Positions 35,794 through 44,844 of a stretch of DNA of 64,000 bases are shown here, piece after piece (the first letter of the stretch is position 1; every line of letters begins with the position of its first letter). The notes under the pieces are model-generated. The model ran no database searches. It saw only the letters and a program-made list of their open reading frames with translations, and was not told the origin of the DNA. Origin of the DNA: JAAYUD01 sp041907665 (GTDB lineage: Bacteria > Bacteroidota > Bacteroidia > Bacteroidales > Bacteroidaceae); the NCBI GenBank assembly GCA_041907665.1, contig JAYRGW010000001.1, forward strand, positions 186,001 through 250,000. The letters run 5' to 3'. The position numbers and the translations under genes were made by a program.

Positions 35794-37192
35794 ACTTCAA
35801 TGTGTTATGCGATTCTTCTATGCTGAGACTGTGTCCTTCTCTTATCAATATGATATCTTTATCCGGGAACATTTTATAGTAACGTCTGACGATGACATCA
35901 CAATATACCGGATCAAGTTCAGACATGAAGCACTTTCGGTTCAGCTGTTCGGATGCTATCAGTGATGTTCCGCTTCCACCGAACATGTCCAGAACGTTTT
36001 CACCAGGCTTACTCGAATTATGAATGAGCCTGGCAAATAATCGAATTGGTTTCATCGTCGGATGTTCTCTGTTGAACAAAGGTTTATCCTCATCTATGAC
36101 TGTTGAAGGGGGAGTGCTGTACATAATCTCGCGAACAAGTTGCCGGAGTGCATCTACACTCATCGAATCTATATCGTAATCATTTTCTATTACGGTCGTT
36201 AGATTCCTTGTATCAATAAAATAATGGCTCGCTCCATCTTTCCAGCCGTAAAGACATACTTCGTGTTTCCATTGATAATCTTGTCGGCCGAGAATAAACA
36301 CATTCTTATTCCATACGAGTTGTTGTCGATGCTGCCATCCAGTTTTTTTCATGGCCGTTGTGAAATTGAGACTCTGTGACGAAGCATACCAGATATAAAA
36401 AGCTGCTCCAGCATTCATGACGGAATCCGCTGAAGAAAAAGCAGCATGAAGGAAATTTTGAAAGCATTCTTCTTCCATGTTATCATTCTGTATCTTGAGA
36501 TGTTTCTTCGTTCCTCCGGTATAATTCACATTGTATGGCGGATCAGTTACGACCAGATCTATTCGACATCCATCAACCAATCTTTCCATGTTTTTTTTAT
36601 TGGTTGAATCAGCACATATCAGACGATGATTTCCCATGAGTATGATATCACCCGGAATGATAGGGCTTTCCTTCTGTCTTTCATTATAGTTAAAGTCGTC
36701 TTCCTGTACTGATTCTATAGGTACATCCTGTATGAGTTCAGTACTGTTACTGTTAAAGGCTTGAGATATTTGTGAAAAGTCTATGCCTAGTCCAAATTGA
36801 ACTAGATCCTCTGCTTCAATATTATATTTTTGGAATAGTATCGTATCGGGGTTGATGGTTGCGAATTGAGAGTTATATGCAGCGATTTCTTCTACCGCTT
36901 CTTTTTTATCTGCTGCATGTATAGGTTCGTAAGGTATATCCGGTATTTCATATCCTTTTTTCTTGAGGTCTAACAATGCTTTCTTTCGTTGATGAGCATC
37001 AATAATCCACATAATTCCATCAGGATCCTTCCATACCTTAAAGCTATACTTGAACCCTCTAGTGATAATTAACATCTCCAGCTTCAATATTTTTTCTGGA
37101 TCGCTTATCTTGAAGTCTTCTTGTAGCTCTTTAAATGATTCGACTGGGGCCGTAGGAAGTTGGCCTTCATTATATACTTCAATTTTTTTCAT
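35765..37192 (-). CDS. ParB-like domain fused to DNA methyltransferase
   Basis: 475 residues. The N-terminal part (about 1-150) is a ParB/Srx-like nuclease-type domain with IIDAHQRKKALLDL. The C-terminal part is a beta-class methyltransferase: catalytic VVTDPPYNVNYTGG (about 212-225) precedes the SAM motif NVLDMFGGSGTSLIASE (about 404-420). It probably methylates adenine-N6 or cytosine-N4 in phage DNA before packaging, giving protection from host restriction; common in packaging modules of temperate phages. Overlaps neighbours at both ends. Confidence 0.87.
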   Translation of the reverse strand: MKKIEVYNEGQLPTAPVESFKELQEDFKISDPEKILKLEMLIITRGFKYSFKVWKDPDGIMWIIDAHQRKKALLDLKKKGYEIPDIPYEPIHAADKKEAVEEIAAYNSQFATINPDTILFQKYNIEAEDLVQFGLGIDFSQISQAFNSNSTELIQDVPIESVQEDDFNYNERQKESPIIPGDIILMGNHRLICADSTNKKNMERLVDGCRIDLVVTDPPYNVNYTGGTKKHLKIQNDNMEEECFQNFLHAAFSSADSVMNAGAAFYIWYASSQSLNFTTAMKKTGWQHRQQLVWNKNVFILGRQDYQWKHEVCLYGWKDGASHYFIDTRNLTTVIENDYDIDSMSVDALRQLVREIMYSTPPSTVIDEDKPLFNREHPTMKPIRLFARLIHNSSKPGENVLDMFGGSGTSLIASEQLNRKCFMSELDPVYCDVIVRRYYKMFPDKDIILIREGHSLSIEESHNTLKYDREESDIK

Positions 37193-37598
37193 TACTATTA
37201 CTTATGATGTCTTTAATCGTGGATATAAGATTTCTATAATATTGAAGATGTGAACGGTCATCCACTTCGTGGCCTTCCCTCTTCTTCTTAACGTATCCTT
37301 CATAGCGCCGTAGACTTGTTGATGCGCTTTTATACTTATGAAGGAATTCTGATGGATTTGTTTTGAACAATTTTTCAAGTTCGACTCTTTCGGACATACA
37401 CTCAATAAGAGGATGTTCATACAAAAATATTCCGGAGTCATTTAAGGATCTAAGTTCTTTAAAACAAAGAAGGTTCCTGATTCTTAGTTCAGCCATTTCA
37501 CTTACTGCAGATATCGTAGGTCGATGGTCAAGCTTCGTATCGAGAACCTTCATTCTATTATAAGTGTTTATTCGGTCATTATAAAGAATCGTGGCCAT
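37179..37598 (-). CDS. phage protein, unknown, packaging module
   Basis: 139 residues, helical and basic (SLRRYEGYVKKKREGHEVDD). Overlaps the start of the ParB-methyltransferase gene by 14 bases. No family recognised. It may be a DNA-binding or assembly factor. Confidence 0.6.
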   Translation of the reverse strand: MATILYNDRINTYNRMKVLDTKLDHRPTISAVSEMAELRIRNLLCFKELRSLNDSGIFLYEHPLIECMSERVELEKLFKTNPSEFLHKYKSASTSLRRYEGYVKKKREGHEVDDRSHLQYYRNLISTIKDIISNSNEKN

Positions 37599-37666
37599 CT
37601 GAACACTCTTATTAGATAGATTATCCCATTTGATATTCGGGTATTCCTGTTCTTTTAATAGCGGTT

Positions 37667-38224
37667 TTAACTCCTTTTTTTTTGTCCTTCATCGCTTCCA
37701 GATGAAGCATCTGCATCTTCATCTTTCCCTTCGCTGCCTTCTGTTGTATCCGCAGGAGCTTCAGAGCTATTATTCTCAGGATCCTGTTTTTCATCATTCT
37801 CGGCGTTGTCACCGGTTGTATCTTCAGGAGCTTCAGAACTATTATTCTCAGGATTCTGCTTTTCATCTTTTTCGGCGTTGTCACTGGCTGGATCCGCAGG
37901 AGTTTCAGAGCTATTGTTTTCAGGATTCTGCTTTTCATCTTTCTCGGTGTTGTCATTAGCTGGATCTGCAGGAGCTCCGGAACCGTTATCGGGATTCGGT
38001 TCTTCTGAAAGCCATTCACGTCTATAAGCAATGATGGAATCTCTATCAGTTAACTCAAGTAAGGAGTATAGAATGTCTCCTGAATAGAATCTGGGGTTAC
38101 GAGAGAATTTGTTCAGGTTTTGCGAATTGTTAGGGTCTAACTGAAATAGCAATTTAAGATCTGCTTCAGCATGTTGTTCAGCCTTCAAATCTATATAAGC
38201 TTTGTTTTTTTCTTTAAAATTCAT
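37667..38224 (-). CDS. phage protein with acidic 24-residue repeats
   Basis: 185 residues. Residues 1-80 form a helical folded domain; residues 84-163 are a little over three copies of a 24-residue unit, typified by TPADPASDNAEKDEKQ then NPENNSSE, very acidic and without hydrophobic residues; the end is GSDEGQKKRS. The DNA repeat unit is 72 bases. Such tails are disordered and may vary in copy number. Lies between the tail tube gene and the packaging genes. Function unknown. Confidence 0.68.
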   Translation of the reverse strand: MNFKEKNKAYIDLKAEQHAEADLKLLFQLDPNNSQNLNKFSRNPRFYSGDILYSLLELTDRDSIIAYRREWLSEEPNPDNGSGAPADPANDNTEKDEKQNPENNSSETPADPASDNAEKDEKQNPENNSSEAPEDTTGDNAENDEKQDPENNSSEAPADTTEGSEGKDEDADASSGSDEGQKKRS

Positions 38225-38240
38225 CTTAGTTGATAATTAG

Positions 38241-38268
38241 ACTCCGGCAACCCTTTGGCTGTCGGAGT
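38241..38268. other. inverted repeat between tail tube and repeat-protein genes
   Basis: ACTCCGGCA and TGTCGGAGT can form a 9-pair hairpin (one G-T) in the 58-base gap. No T-run follows on the minus strand, so a processing site or weak attenuator is likelier than a terminator. Confidence 0.4.
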
Positions 38269-38282
38269 AGTTAAACAATAGA

Positions 38283-39299
38283 CTAAGCTGTTTGTACACG
38301 ACTACCATCAACTTCTACGAGAGTATTAGTGTCTAATATTCGCAACGAGATTCTACTACCAGCTTTAGCGGTCCAAGTAGTGCCATCGACGAGAGTAAAA
38401 AGAGAACCGTCGGCAATCGTTGCAGCGTTACTTGATGCTGTACCAATAAGAGTAATTACGCGTCCTTTGTCACTTTCCGTTATACCGGATATTTTAGAAA
38501 TAGCATAAGTCGCAGTTGCACCGGCTGGTATTTGGTATTGGTCAACGCCAGATTTAATTGCGAGAGTGTCACTATCCGCTACATTAACAACATCAGGAAC
38601 AGTGATAAACGCACCGACATAGTGGTGATACTGAATGACAGAAGAACGTTCAAAAGTAAATGTTATATATCGACCGTCCTTGTTATGCTTTCCTTCAGAT
38701 TTTTTCAAAATAACAGGAGAGTCCAATGATCCGAGAATCATCCATCCTTGCGTTTGGATTGACTTAAAGAATACGAGGAATTTACCTCCGGTGTGTTCCT
38801 CCTGGAAATCGAGTAATTTATCGCGCATTCCCCCCATCACGATAGTCAACGTATTAGTTCCAGTCGTAGTGATGTCTCCTTTTTCTGAAGAACTTTCATA
38901 TTCAGGGATCGTATGAGCCTCAAAGTAATGCATATATTCTCCAGGCAACATCGGTATAGATGCGACTTCTCTATTAATATTGGGAGAAGGAAACTCCTTT
39001 GTGCGATCTATCTGACTGACATCTACAAGATACACCTGGTAAGAGATATCGCTGCCGGAGGTATATTTATCGGCAGTATCGTCAATACTACCTATCACAG
39101 CCATAACTGCGAGAGAAGTACCGCCGGCGATGTTGCATCCGAATAAAGAGTCAGGGCAAGTAAACAGTCCTATAATTGCGATAATGAAAACTACTGCAGA
39201 GAGCAAAAAATACATTGATCTCATGTGCTCAATAGCTCTTTTTTGGTCAGCGCGATATGCACGAATCGCCCTGTTGATAATAGACTTTTTTAATTTCAT
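38283..39299 (-). CDS. major tail tube-like protein with N-terminal hydrophobic segment
   Basis: 338 residues. From about residue 70 the sequence looks like a tail tube protein: YQVYLVDVSQIDRTKEFP, then GGKFLVFFKSIQTQGWMILG and the ILKKSEGKHNKDGRYITFTF block, followed by a beta-rich C-terminal domain (GATATYAISKIS..., probably surface-exposed). The first 50 residues are unusual: a basic helix and a hydrophobic segment (YFLLSAVVFIIAIIGLF, 30-46). An internal ATG at residue 66 would remove it. It follows the capsid gene by 64 bases. Confidence 0.65.
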   Translation of the reverse strand: MKLKKSIINRAIRAYRADQKRAIEHMRSMYFLLSAVVFIIAIIGLFTCPDSLFGCNIAGGTSLAVMAVIGSIDDTADKYTSGSDISYQVYLVDVSQIDRTKEFPSPNINREVASIPMLPGEYMHYFEAHTIPEYESSSEKGDITTTGTNTLTIVMGGMRDKLLDFQEEHTGGKFLVFFKSIQTQGWMILGSLDSPVILKKSEGKHNKDGRYITFTFERSSVIQYHHYVGAFITVPDVVNVADSDTLAIKSGVDQYQIPAGATATYAISKISGITESDKGRVITLIGTASSNAATIADGSLFTLVDGTTWTAKAGSRISLRILDTNTLVEVDGSRVQTA

Positions 39300-39363
39300 A
39301 ATTACTTGTTATTAAATAGGATAAACGGAAAGATTTAAACTTACCGTTTATCTTGAGTGAATA

Positions 39364-41448
39364 TTACTGAACACCAGGAATGTTAGGTTGAACCAACTTA
39401 TTGACAGTACGAACGCCGTTCACTTGACGCTCGAATTCAAAAAACTTATTTAAAGAGTTCAAACCAACCATTATATAATCACCAACTTTAGTAGGACTAA
39501 AGTCTGTAGAGATCTCAGAAAAATTTCCCGATTTTGCTATTTTGGTAGGGAAAGTTACATCGCCTATCTGGATTATATACGCAGCCCCTTGTTTAGCTCC
39601 GGCAATGGAAGTAAGAGATGTATCCTTTGTATTTTTCCCTGTAATATACCAACGATGGTTTTTATCGGCGGTAATAGTAGTTGAATCAGCGAGAACTTTA
39701 ACGGCAGGAAGATTCATAAAGATTCTCTGGAGTTGATAGTTGTTTTCATCAAGATCTTCTTTGCTAGTAAACTTTGGACCAACATAGGAAGCACCACAGC
39801 CTTCTTTCCAAGTCGACCATGAATGCACTTCTTCCATGTCGTCTTTCATTTTGGCATTCAACATTTCACCTGCCACGTTTTCAAGAAATTCGATATTACC
39901 GGGCTCTTGAATAAACATCAGATTTTCTTGACCAAGATTAGGCACCCATTTAATGTGTAGATTTGTGTCTGGAACTGTCACGGAGTAAGCACTCGGCCCA
40001 TTAGTGAAATCTGTATCCTTTCCATATTCTTTTCTCAGGCACTTCAACCACCAAGTATAGTGATTAGCATTCAAGTATAAAAAGAATCCGTCTAGCGTTT
40101 GATTTTCGTCTAACTGTGAAAGAACTTCGTCAACGAACTCCTTTACGACATCCAGCATAGTTGTATTATCATACGAATATAGAGAGTCGTCATCATTTGG
40201 TTTAAGTGAGAGTTCATGCACTAGGCGAGCGAGGGTATAATATACTCCGGTTGCTGCATTCAGATAATGACCAGGAACACCTCCCTCGGGTTTTCTGTAG
40301 ATACCCATAATGTGGCGGTGGTTTTGCTCCTGCTGCATTTGAGTATACATGTTTAATAGACAGAATTCGATAATAGACCATTTCATTGGGTCTGAATTCT
40401 CTTTGTTCAGATATCCGATATACATTCTTTCGATCTCTTTCATGGAACCGAAAGAAACTTTCATCATCGCATCGTCAACGTAACCGAATTGAGGCTCGAT
40501 TTTCATGCCACCTTTAAAGACCTTACCTGTTTGGTATGCCTGGGAAACCGAATCGAAGAAGGCGTTCATTAACACTGCTCTGTCCTGAATTCCATACTGA
40601 GTTGGAAATAAGTCATTCACAGTACGCAGATTAATAATTCGAGCGATAAGAGCATCTTGTCGGCGAATGAGGTATTGATCTGCGAGATTACCAAGAGCAT
40701 CACCGGCAACAGCCGAGGTCCCTAATGAAAAAGTTCCATCGGCCAATTTCTTTGGATCCAGTTGGTGAGCTTCTTGGAGCTTTCTATAGCGACCACGAAG
40801 GGATTCACCGTATTTGTGAAAGTCAGATTTGAAAGAGGAGAAATCTTCTTCCGTCGGATCGGTCAAGTCATTTGATAATTTTGGATTTGCAGATAACTTG
40901 TTATAACGCTTACTCATGTCGAATATCGGATTATCGATACCAAAGAGCGATTTTTCTGTAGTCAGGTTTGGCATATTTTCAATTGAAAAGTTAACAACTT
41001 CTTTTGGGGTTGGAGCGACTGTTTGAATGGCAATCGTCTCAATCTGCCTTTTCAGCTTTTTATTCTCATTAACGACATTCTGAACTTGAGCTGAAATTTT
41101 CTCGAGAGAATTAGAAGAATCTTCTTTATTCGGCTTTTTATCGGGATCTTCTTCAGGGTCCTTTTCAGGATCTTCATTTTTATGAGGATCTTCTTCTTTT
41201 TTCGAGCCACCGTTCTTTTTTTCCTCAACTTCGACTTGGTTAAGAATACTTTGAATGCCTGCAATCTGTTTGCTGGTCCGATTATTTTCTTCATTAGCCA
41301 TGTCCGAAGAAAGTTCAGTCTTATACTCCTCTTTATAAGCAGTGACTACTTGTTCCCATTCCTTATTTGTCAGCTTCCCGGCTTTGGCTTTGTCCTGGAA
41401 TCCAAGGGATGTGAGAATTGCTAAGATTTTTTCTTTTAATGTCTTCAT
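39364..41448 (-). CDS. major capsid protein with N-terminal scaffold-like region
   Basis: 694 residues. Residues 1-150 are charged and coiled-coil (KKNGGSKKEEDPHKNEDPEK), like a delta or scaffold domain that the protease removes; the rest is a globular domain with GRYRKLQEAHQLDPKKLADG and LRTVNDLFPTQYGIQDRAVL. Directly downstream of the S49-type protease gene (6-base gap), the typical protease-capsid pair of HK97-like heads. Longer than most capsids, partly because of the N-terminal region and a C-terminal beta domain. Confidence 0.78.
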   Translation of the reverse strand: MKTLKEKILAILTSLGFQDKAKAGKLTNKEWEQVVTAYKEEYKTELSSDMANEENNRTSKQIAGIQSILNQVEVEEKKNGGSKKEEDPHKNEDPEKDPEEDPDKKPNKEDSSNSLEKISAQVQNVVNENKKLKRQIETIAIQTVAPTPKEVVNFSIENMPNLTTEKSLFGIDNPIFDMSKRYNKLSANPKLSNDLTDPTEEDFSSFKSDFHKYGESLRGRYRKLQEAHQLDPKKLADGTFSLGTSAVAGDALGNLADQYLIRRQDALIARIINLRTVNDLFPTQYGIQDRAVLMNAFFDSVSQAYQTGKVFKGGMKIEPQFGYVDDAMMKVSFGSMKEIERMYIGYLNKENSDPMKWSIIEFCLLNMYTQMQQEQNHRHIMGIYRKPEGGVPGHYLNAATGVYYTLARLVHELSLKPNDDDSLYSYDNTTMLDVVKEFVDEVLSQLDENQTLDGFFLYLNANHYTWWLKCLRKEYGKDTDFTNGPSAYSVTVPDTNLHIKWVPNLGQENLMFIQEPGNIEFLENVAGEMLNAKMKDDMEEVHSWSTWKEGCGASYVGPKFTSKEDLDENNYQLQRIFMNLPAVKVLADSTTITADKNHRWYITGKNTKDTSLTSIAGAKQGAAYIIQIGDVTFPTKIAKSGNFSEISTDFSPTKVGDYIMVGLNSLNKFFEFERQVNGVRTVNKLVQPNIPGVQ

Positions 41449-41454
41449 TTTAAA

Positions 41455-42369
41455 TTAATTATTGAAAAAGTTATAAATCTTTCCTTTACTATTGGAATTG
41501 AGACCAACCTGATAGGCATCATTAAGAGCGTCTTCTAGAGTGATAATACCATCTATAAGACCGTTATCTTTTGCCACATTGGCCATATAGGTTTCACCTC
41601 TGAGTATCGGATCGTTATCTTTCAGTTCAGAGAATGGAGATCGAGAGGACCGAACTTCGTTAATAAATTGAATAGCCATAGGGTTAAGTTCTTCACTGAT
41701 AAATTGATCAGGCTTCCCTTTTATTATGTCGTTGTATTTTTTATTTTTCAGGTCTGATTGATCCGCATATAAATCGAAGATTTTTATCCCCATGTTTTCG
41801 AAGAATTTTGAAGGGTCCATCACCTGCGTCATGACGCCGATACAACCTATAAGATCATTTTGGGTCATGGCCATTACTTTTGTACCATGGCACCCGATAT
41901 AGTACGCTGCAGATGCGCACAGTTTCTCGATAAGCACATAGATGGGCTTTGTCAAAGACTTAAGTGTCTCTGACAATCTATCTAGATACCAACCTTCTCC
42001 ACCGCCAGAACTTATATGAAGAAAATGTACGCTAATATTGGGATTTGCATCTGCTGCTTTAATCTCGGATTCAAATTGTTTAGAAGAAAAACACCAACAA
42101 CTGTCAGCTGTTATAAATCCGGAAATAAAGAAATAGGCGATCGTGTTCTGTTCGAGCTCAGTAGAGGAATAATCATCAATCGCTATGGGAATGTCTTTAT
42201 TAGATAATTCACAAGTTCGCTTAACGCGACTTTTTATAGTGTCTTTATATGTTGGCAGTTTGCCTTCTAAAAGCATATAATTCATTAGTGATTCGGTATA
42301 TTGTTCTCGAGTCACTAATAAATTGCTAGCTCTTAAAAATTCTGAAGGTAAGTGTAATGTCTTGGCCAT
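41455..42369 (-). CDS. prohead protease, S49/ClpP-like
   Basis: 304 residues. Crotonase-type peptidase fold: ISVHFLHISSGGGEGWYLDR gives the glycine-rich oxyanion strand and ECLCASAAYYIG-like LIEKLCASAAYYIG the catalytic serine; CIGVMTQVMDPSKFFENMGI and the late KDNGLIDGIITLEDAL follow as in SppA/S49 capsid proteases. It would cleave the capsid protein's N-terminal region during head maturation. The capsid gene follows immediately. Confidence 0.85.
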   Translation of the reverse strand: MAKTLHLPSEFLRASNLLVTREQYTESLMNYMLLEGKLPTYKDTIKSRVKRTCELSNKDIPIAIDDYSSTELEQNTIAYFFISGFITADSCWCFSSKQFESEIKAADANPNISVHFLHISSGGGEGWYLDRLSETLKSLTKPIYVLIEKLCASAAYYIGCHGTKVMAMTQNDLIGCIGVMTQVMDPSKFFENMGIKIFDLYADQSDLKNKKYNDIIKGKPDQFISEELNPMAIQFINEVRSSRSPFSELKDNDPILRGETYMANVAKDNGLIDGIITLEDALNDAYQVGLNSNSKGKIYNFFNN

Positions 42370-42422
42370 CCTCGTTTATTTTTCATCAAAGATAGCCAGG
42401 TCTTTTTGCGGGATAAAGTACG

Positions 42423-42743
42423 CTATATTATTGGATAAGGCTGTTTGCTGGTTATTTTTATAGCATAATGGTTAAGGTACTGACTTATTATGCACTTTAC
42501 AGGGTAGTCTTCGCTGCCAAAGGATATTGTTCCTTTATTAATAGATATACGAGCATTGAATTCTCGACCAACCCATGCTGGTGATATGTTGTCAGTCGAA
42601 GATAGATTTAGGTCGACGGTATAAGCTGTTCCCTGATTAGATGTCTCTGGTGTCGGTTCAAGAATAAAAGGATCGACAAGAATGTTGAGTTCTTTGGAGG
42701 ATGTTAATTCTATTATCCTAATTATTTGAGAAAACTGTTTCAT
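42423..42743 (-). CDS. small phage protein, unknown
   Basis: 106 residues, beta-rich in the second half (INKGTISFGSEDYPVKCIIS). No membrane segment or known motif. It precedes the protease gene by 54 bases in the same direction. Confidence 0.55.
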   Translation of the reverse strand: MKQFSQIIRIIELTSSKELNILVDPFILEPTPETSNQGTAYTVDLNLSSTDNISPAWVGREFNARISINKGTISFGSEDYPVKCIISQYLNHYAIKITSKQPYPII

Positions 42744-42863
42744 AATTAATTGATAATTAATATTTTAGTTATATGGAGGATATGAGTAGGACTATTTTAC
42801 CATACATTTGGGACAAAAAGTGATATTTGGTAGGTTCTTTTTTTAGGCTCATTTTAAGTGTTT

Positions 42864-43361
42864 TTAAGTGTTCGCGAAATTCTTTTGATTCTTTTGGTAC
42901 TTTCTGCGATGACTTTTCTTTCTACAGTTATCTCTCCACCGATAATAATTTTTTAGGAGAGCATCTTCTGATATAGACTCTATCGAGTACATGGTCATAA
43001 ATCCGAATGCGATCTCTATATTATCAAGGCGGTGGGCATCTCTATAGTTTTCCTCAAATCGATCATGCAATTCATTATCGAACATCAGCTTTATTTTTTT
43101 CTCAATCATTCGTTGTGCTCGAGCAGATAGGTAATTATAAACTTCTGGCTTTTTGCCTATGCGTCTAGAGGGAAGATTTATAAGTAAATTGCCTGTATCT
43201 ACTGGACTTTTGCCTTCAGGCCTTTTTTGAAGTAAGTCAAATATAATATGATATAAGTCGGATGAATCTGGAAATGCAATCGGATCGCTGCATAAATTGC
43301 CAAATTTACCTTTAATATACTCTGCCAAATAGGGCTTGATGTTGATGCAAGTGTTAATCAT
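42864..43361 (-). CDS. phage protein, unknown, start of the structural block
   Basis: 165 residues, helical and very basic at the C-terminus (RWRDNCRKKSHRRKYQKNQK), suggesting nucleic acid binding. It is the first gene downstream of the repeat-rich region at 43407-43725, and thus the first gene of the late block. It might regulate late expression or act in head assembly; the family is not recognised. Confidence 0.6.
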   Translation of the reverse strand: MINTCINIKPYLAEYIKGKFGNLCSDPIAFPDSSDLYHIIFDLLQKRPEGKSPVDTGNLLINLPSRRIGKKPEVYNYLSARAQRMIEKKIKLMFDNELHDRFEENYRDAHRLDNIEIAFGFMTMYSIESISEDALLKNYYRWRDNCRKKSHRRKYQKNQKNFANT

Positions 43362-43406
43362 TTCTTTTTTGTTTTCTGCTTAAAAATAAAAGTTGCTTTT
43401 TTAGAA

Positions 43407-43725
43407 CCCAACGGCCCAACGGCCCAACGCAATGATAAAATTTTAGCTAAGTTACTAATATTTAAGTTGAAAGACAAATTTTTTACTAAAAAATTAGTGC
43501 CAAACGCGCCCAACTTTTTATTATTTCGTTGGGTTTAGCTTTCCGAGTGATCCTGTATATAGTTGGGCATAGAATTATCGAACCAAACGAAGCCCAACGT
43601 ATAAAGGATGCGCCCAACTAAACCAAACGAACACATAAATAGAAATAAAATACTATATATCAACTATTTACTAATATATTGTATTTTGAAAAATAATCTT
43701 CTCGTTGGGCTGTTGGGCCGTTGGG
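43407..43725. repeat. cluster of CCCAAC/GTTGGG repeats, candidate replication origin
   Basis: A 23-bp arm at 43407-43429 (three joined GCCCAACG-type units) is mirrored, with one mismatch, by 43703-43725. Between them are further single copies near 43507, 43527, 43562, 43592 and 43611 in both orientations, within a gene-free stretch of about 550 bases. It lies near the primase-helicase gene and is the largest non-coding gap in the phage. Origin or partition function is inferred. Another short copy lies at 4856-4871. Confidence 0.6.
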
Positions 43726-43792
43726 CTCGTTTTTCTGAAAAATATTTTTCATGCTTGTACTTATTTCAATTGTTAAATTAGGGGTTATCGGG

Positions 43793-43832
43793 GAAATAAA
43801 AAGTCCCGGGCGTCATCACGACGCCTGGGACT
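43793..43832 (-). terminator. terminator of the early operon
   Basis: AGTCCCgGGCGTC and GACGCCtGGGACT form a 13-position stem with one C-T type mismatch each side at 43802-43832; on the minus strand TTTTTATTT follows. It ends the early transcript (primase to DUF4406 gene) before the repeat cluster. Confidence 0.82.
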
Positions 43833-43913
43833 CAAAAAACTAATACAAAAATCAAAATTCAAGAATACTTTTGTTGCAGAATCGAATAATACTTTCGTGG
43901 TTTTCTCCACTAA

Positions 43914-44231
43914 CTATATCTCATCCTCTAGTACTTTAATGTTATAGACTTGGGCTGTTACACTTTCAACTTGGCATCCATTAGAAAAGCGCCATCCGGA
44001 TGCCTTATAAATTGCATCACATTTGCGAAGAGCCGTTATACAACGTCCGAGTGCTTCCGCGTCGTCGACATCCTCTTCGATGGGGACAATATCAAATGGC
44101 GTAATAACAGAATGACCTTTGTCTTGAAGCATTGATTTAATATGATCAGATTGCTTCTTTGCTGCAATTTTCTTTTCTGTCAATGTGCCGTTTTTCCGGC
44201 CATTAATAGGGAGACATACGTAGACTATCAT
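43914..44231 (-). CDS. DUF4406 protein, nucleoside deoxyribosyltransferase-like
   Basis: 105 residues with the Rossmann-like start MIVYVCLPINGR, SDHIKSMLQDKGHSVITPFD and DAIYKASGWRFSNGCQVES. This matches DUF4406/DUF1937, related to nucleoside 2-deoxyribosyltransferases. Found in many phages; the substrate is unknown, perhaps nucleotide metabolism. Follows the antirepressor by 5 bases. Confidence 0.75.
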   Translation of the reverse strand: MIVYVCLPINGRKNGTLTEKKIAAKKQSDHIKSMLQDKGHSVITPFDIVPIEEDVDDAEALGRCITALRKCDAIYKASGWRFSNGCQVESVTAQVYNIKVLEDEI

Positions 44232-44236
44232 AACGT

Positions 44237-44767
44237 TTAAGATTCGAAAAGTTTGAGTTGACGGCGTTCGTAATCGAAATCGTCCATGGTAAGCTTGCGC
44301 AGTTTCTGTAATTTTTGATCGGCATTACTCAATATAAGCTTTGCTTTGTTGAAATTCGACTTCGCCTCTTCGACGATGCTAAGTTGCTTGTCTATTTCGT
44401 CCTGCTTCTGCTCCACAAAGATGGTTCGTGATGTGAAGTGAGCATATAATGCATGGTAGCATTCCAGCCGAAATTTACGCACAGCTTCGCGAGCTTCTTC
44501 CTTTACGTTTTTAGGGTTGATGGTGAAGAGCCAACCGAAGACAAATTCCATAGGCAAACAACACATTTCACGTTGTTTTCCGTCAGCTCCAACTGTGGTG
44601 CTGAGCACCACGGTTGAAGACAGGTCTCCATCGTCTTTTATCTTCTGATATTGCACCTTGAAATCGATGCCCAACGCTTCGCAAATCGGCTTGATTGCGA
44701 CCAATTGTTCGTCACTTGTCGATACAATATCGACGTCATTTACTCTCGTAATAATTTTGGTATTCAT
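44237..44767 (-). CDS. phage antirepressor (P22 Ant N-terminal domain)
   Basis: 176 residues. The N-terminal 100 residues match the P22 antirepressor domain: DEQLVAIKPICEALGIDFKV, YQKIKDDGDL, LPMEFVFGWLFTINPKNVKE and FRLECYHALYAHF. The C-terminal part is a coiled coil (EQKQDEIDKQLSIVEEAKSN). Such proteins bind repressors and favour lytic growth. In the early operon, which is read from the switch at 50200. Confidence 0.83.
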   Translation of the reverse strand: MNTKIITRVNDVDIVSTSDEQLVAIKPICEALGIDFKVQYQKIKDDGDLSSTVVLSTTVGADGKQREMCCLPMEFVFGWLFTINPKNVKEEAREAVRKFRLECYHALYAHFTSRTIFVEQKQDEIDKQLSIVEEAKSNFNKAKLILSNADQKLQKLRKLTMDDFDYERRQLKLFES

Positions 44768-44844
44768 ATTTTATCTATTTTTTAATAAAACATTTTTTAC
44801 TCATATCTAACCTTTTAATATGGGGAACAATTCATCCTGCCGTA

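Noticed and set aside
37179..37441. Alternative 79-codon frame inside the 139-residue gene
   Set aside because: Shadow of a gene whose start and stop overlap its operon neighbours in the usual way.
37621..38031. 136-codon repeat frame overlapping the acidic repeat gene
   Set aside because: A 72-base repeat stays open in several frames; the acidic frame is consistent with neighbouring gene spacing.
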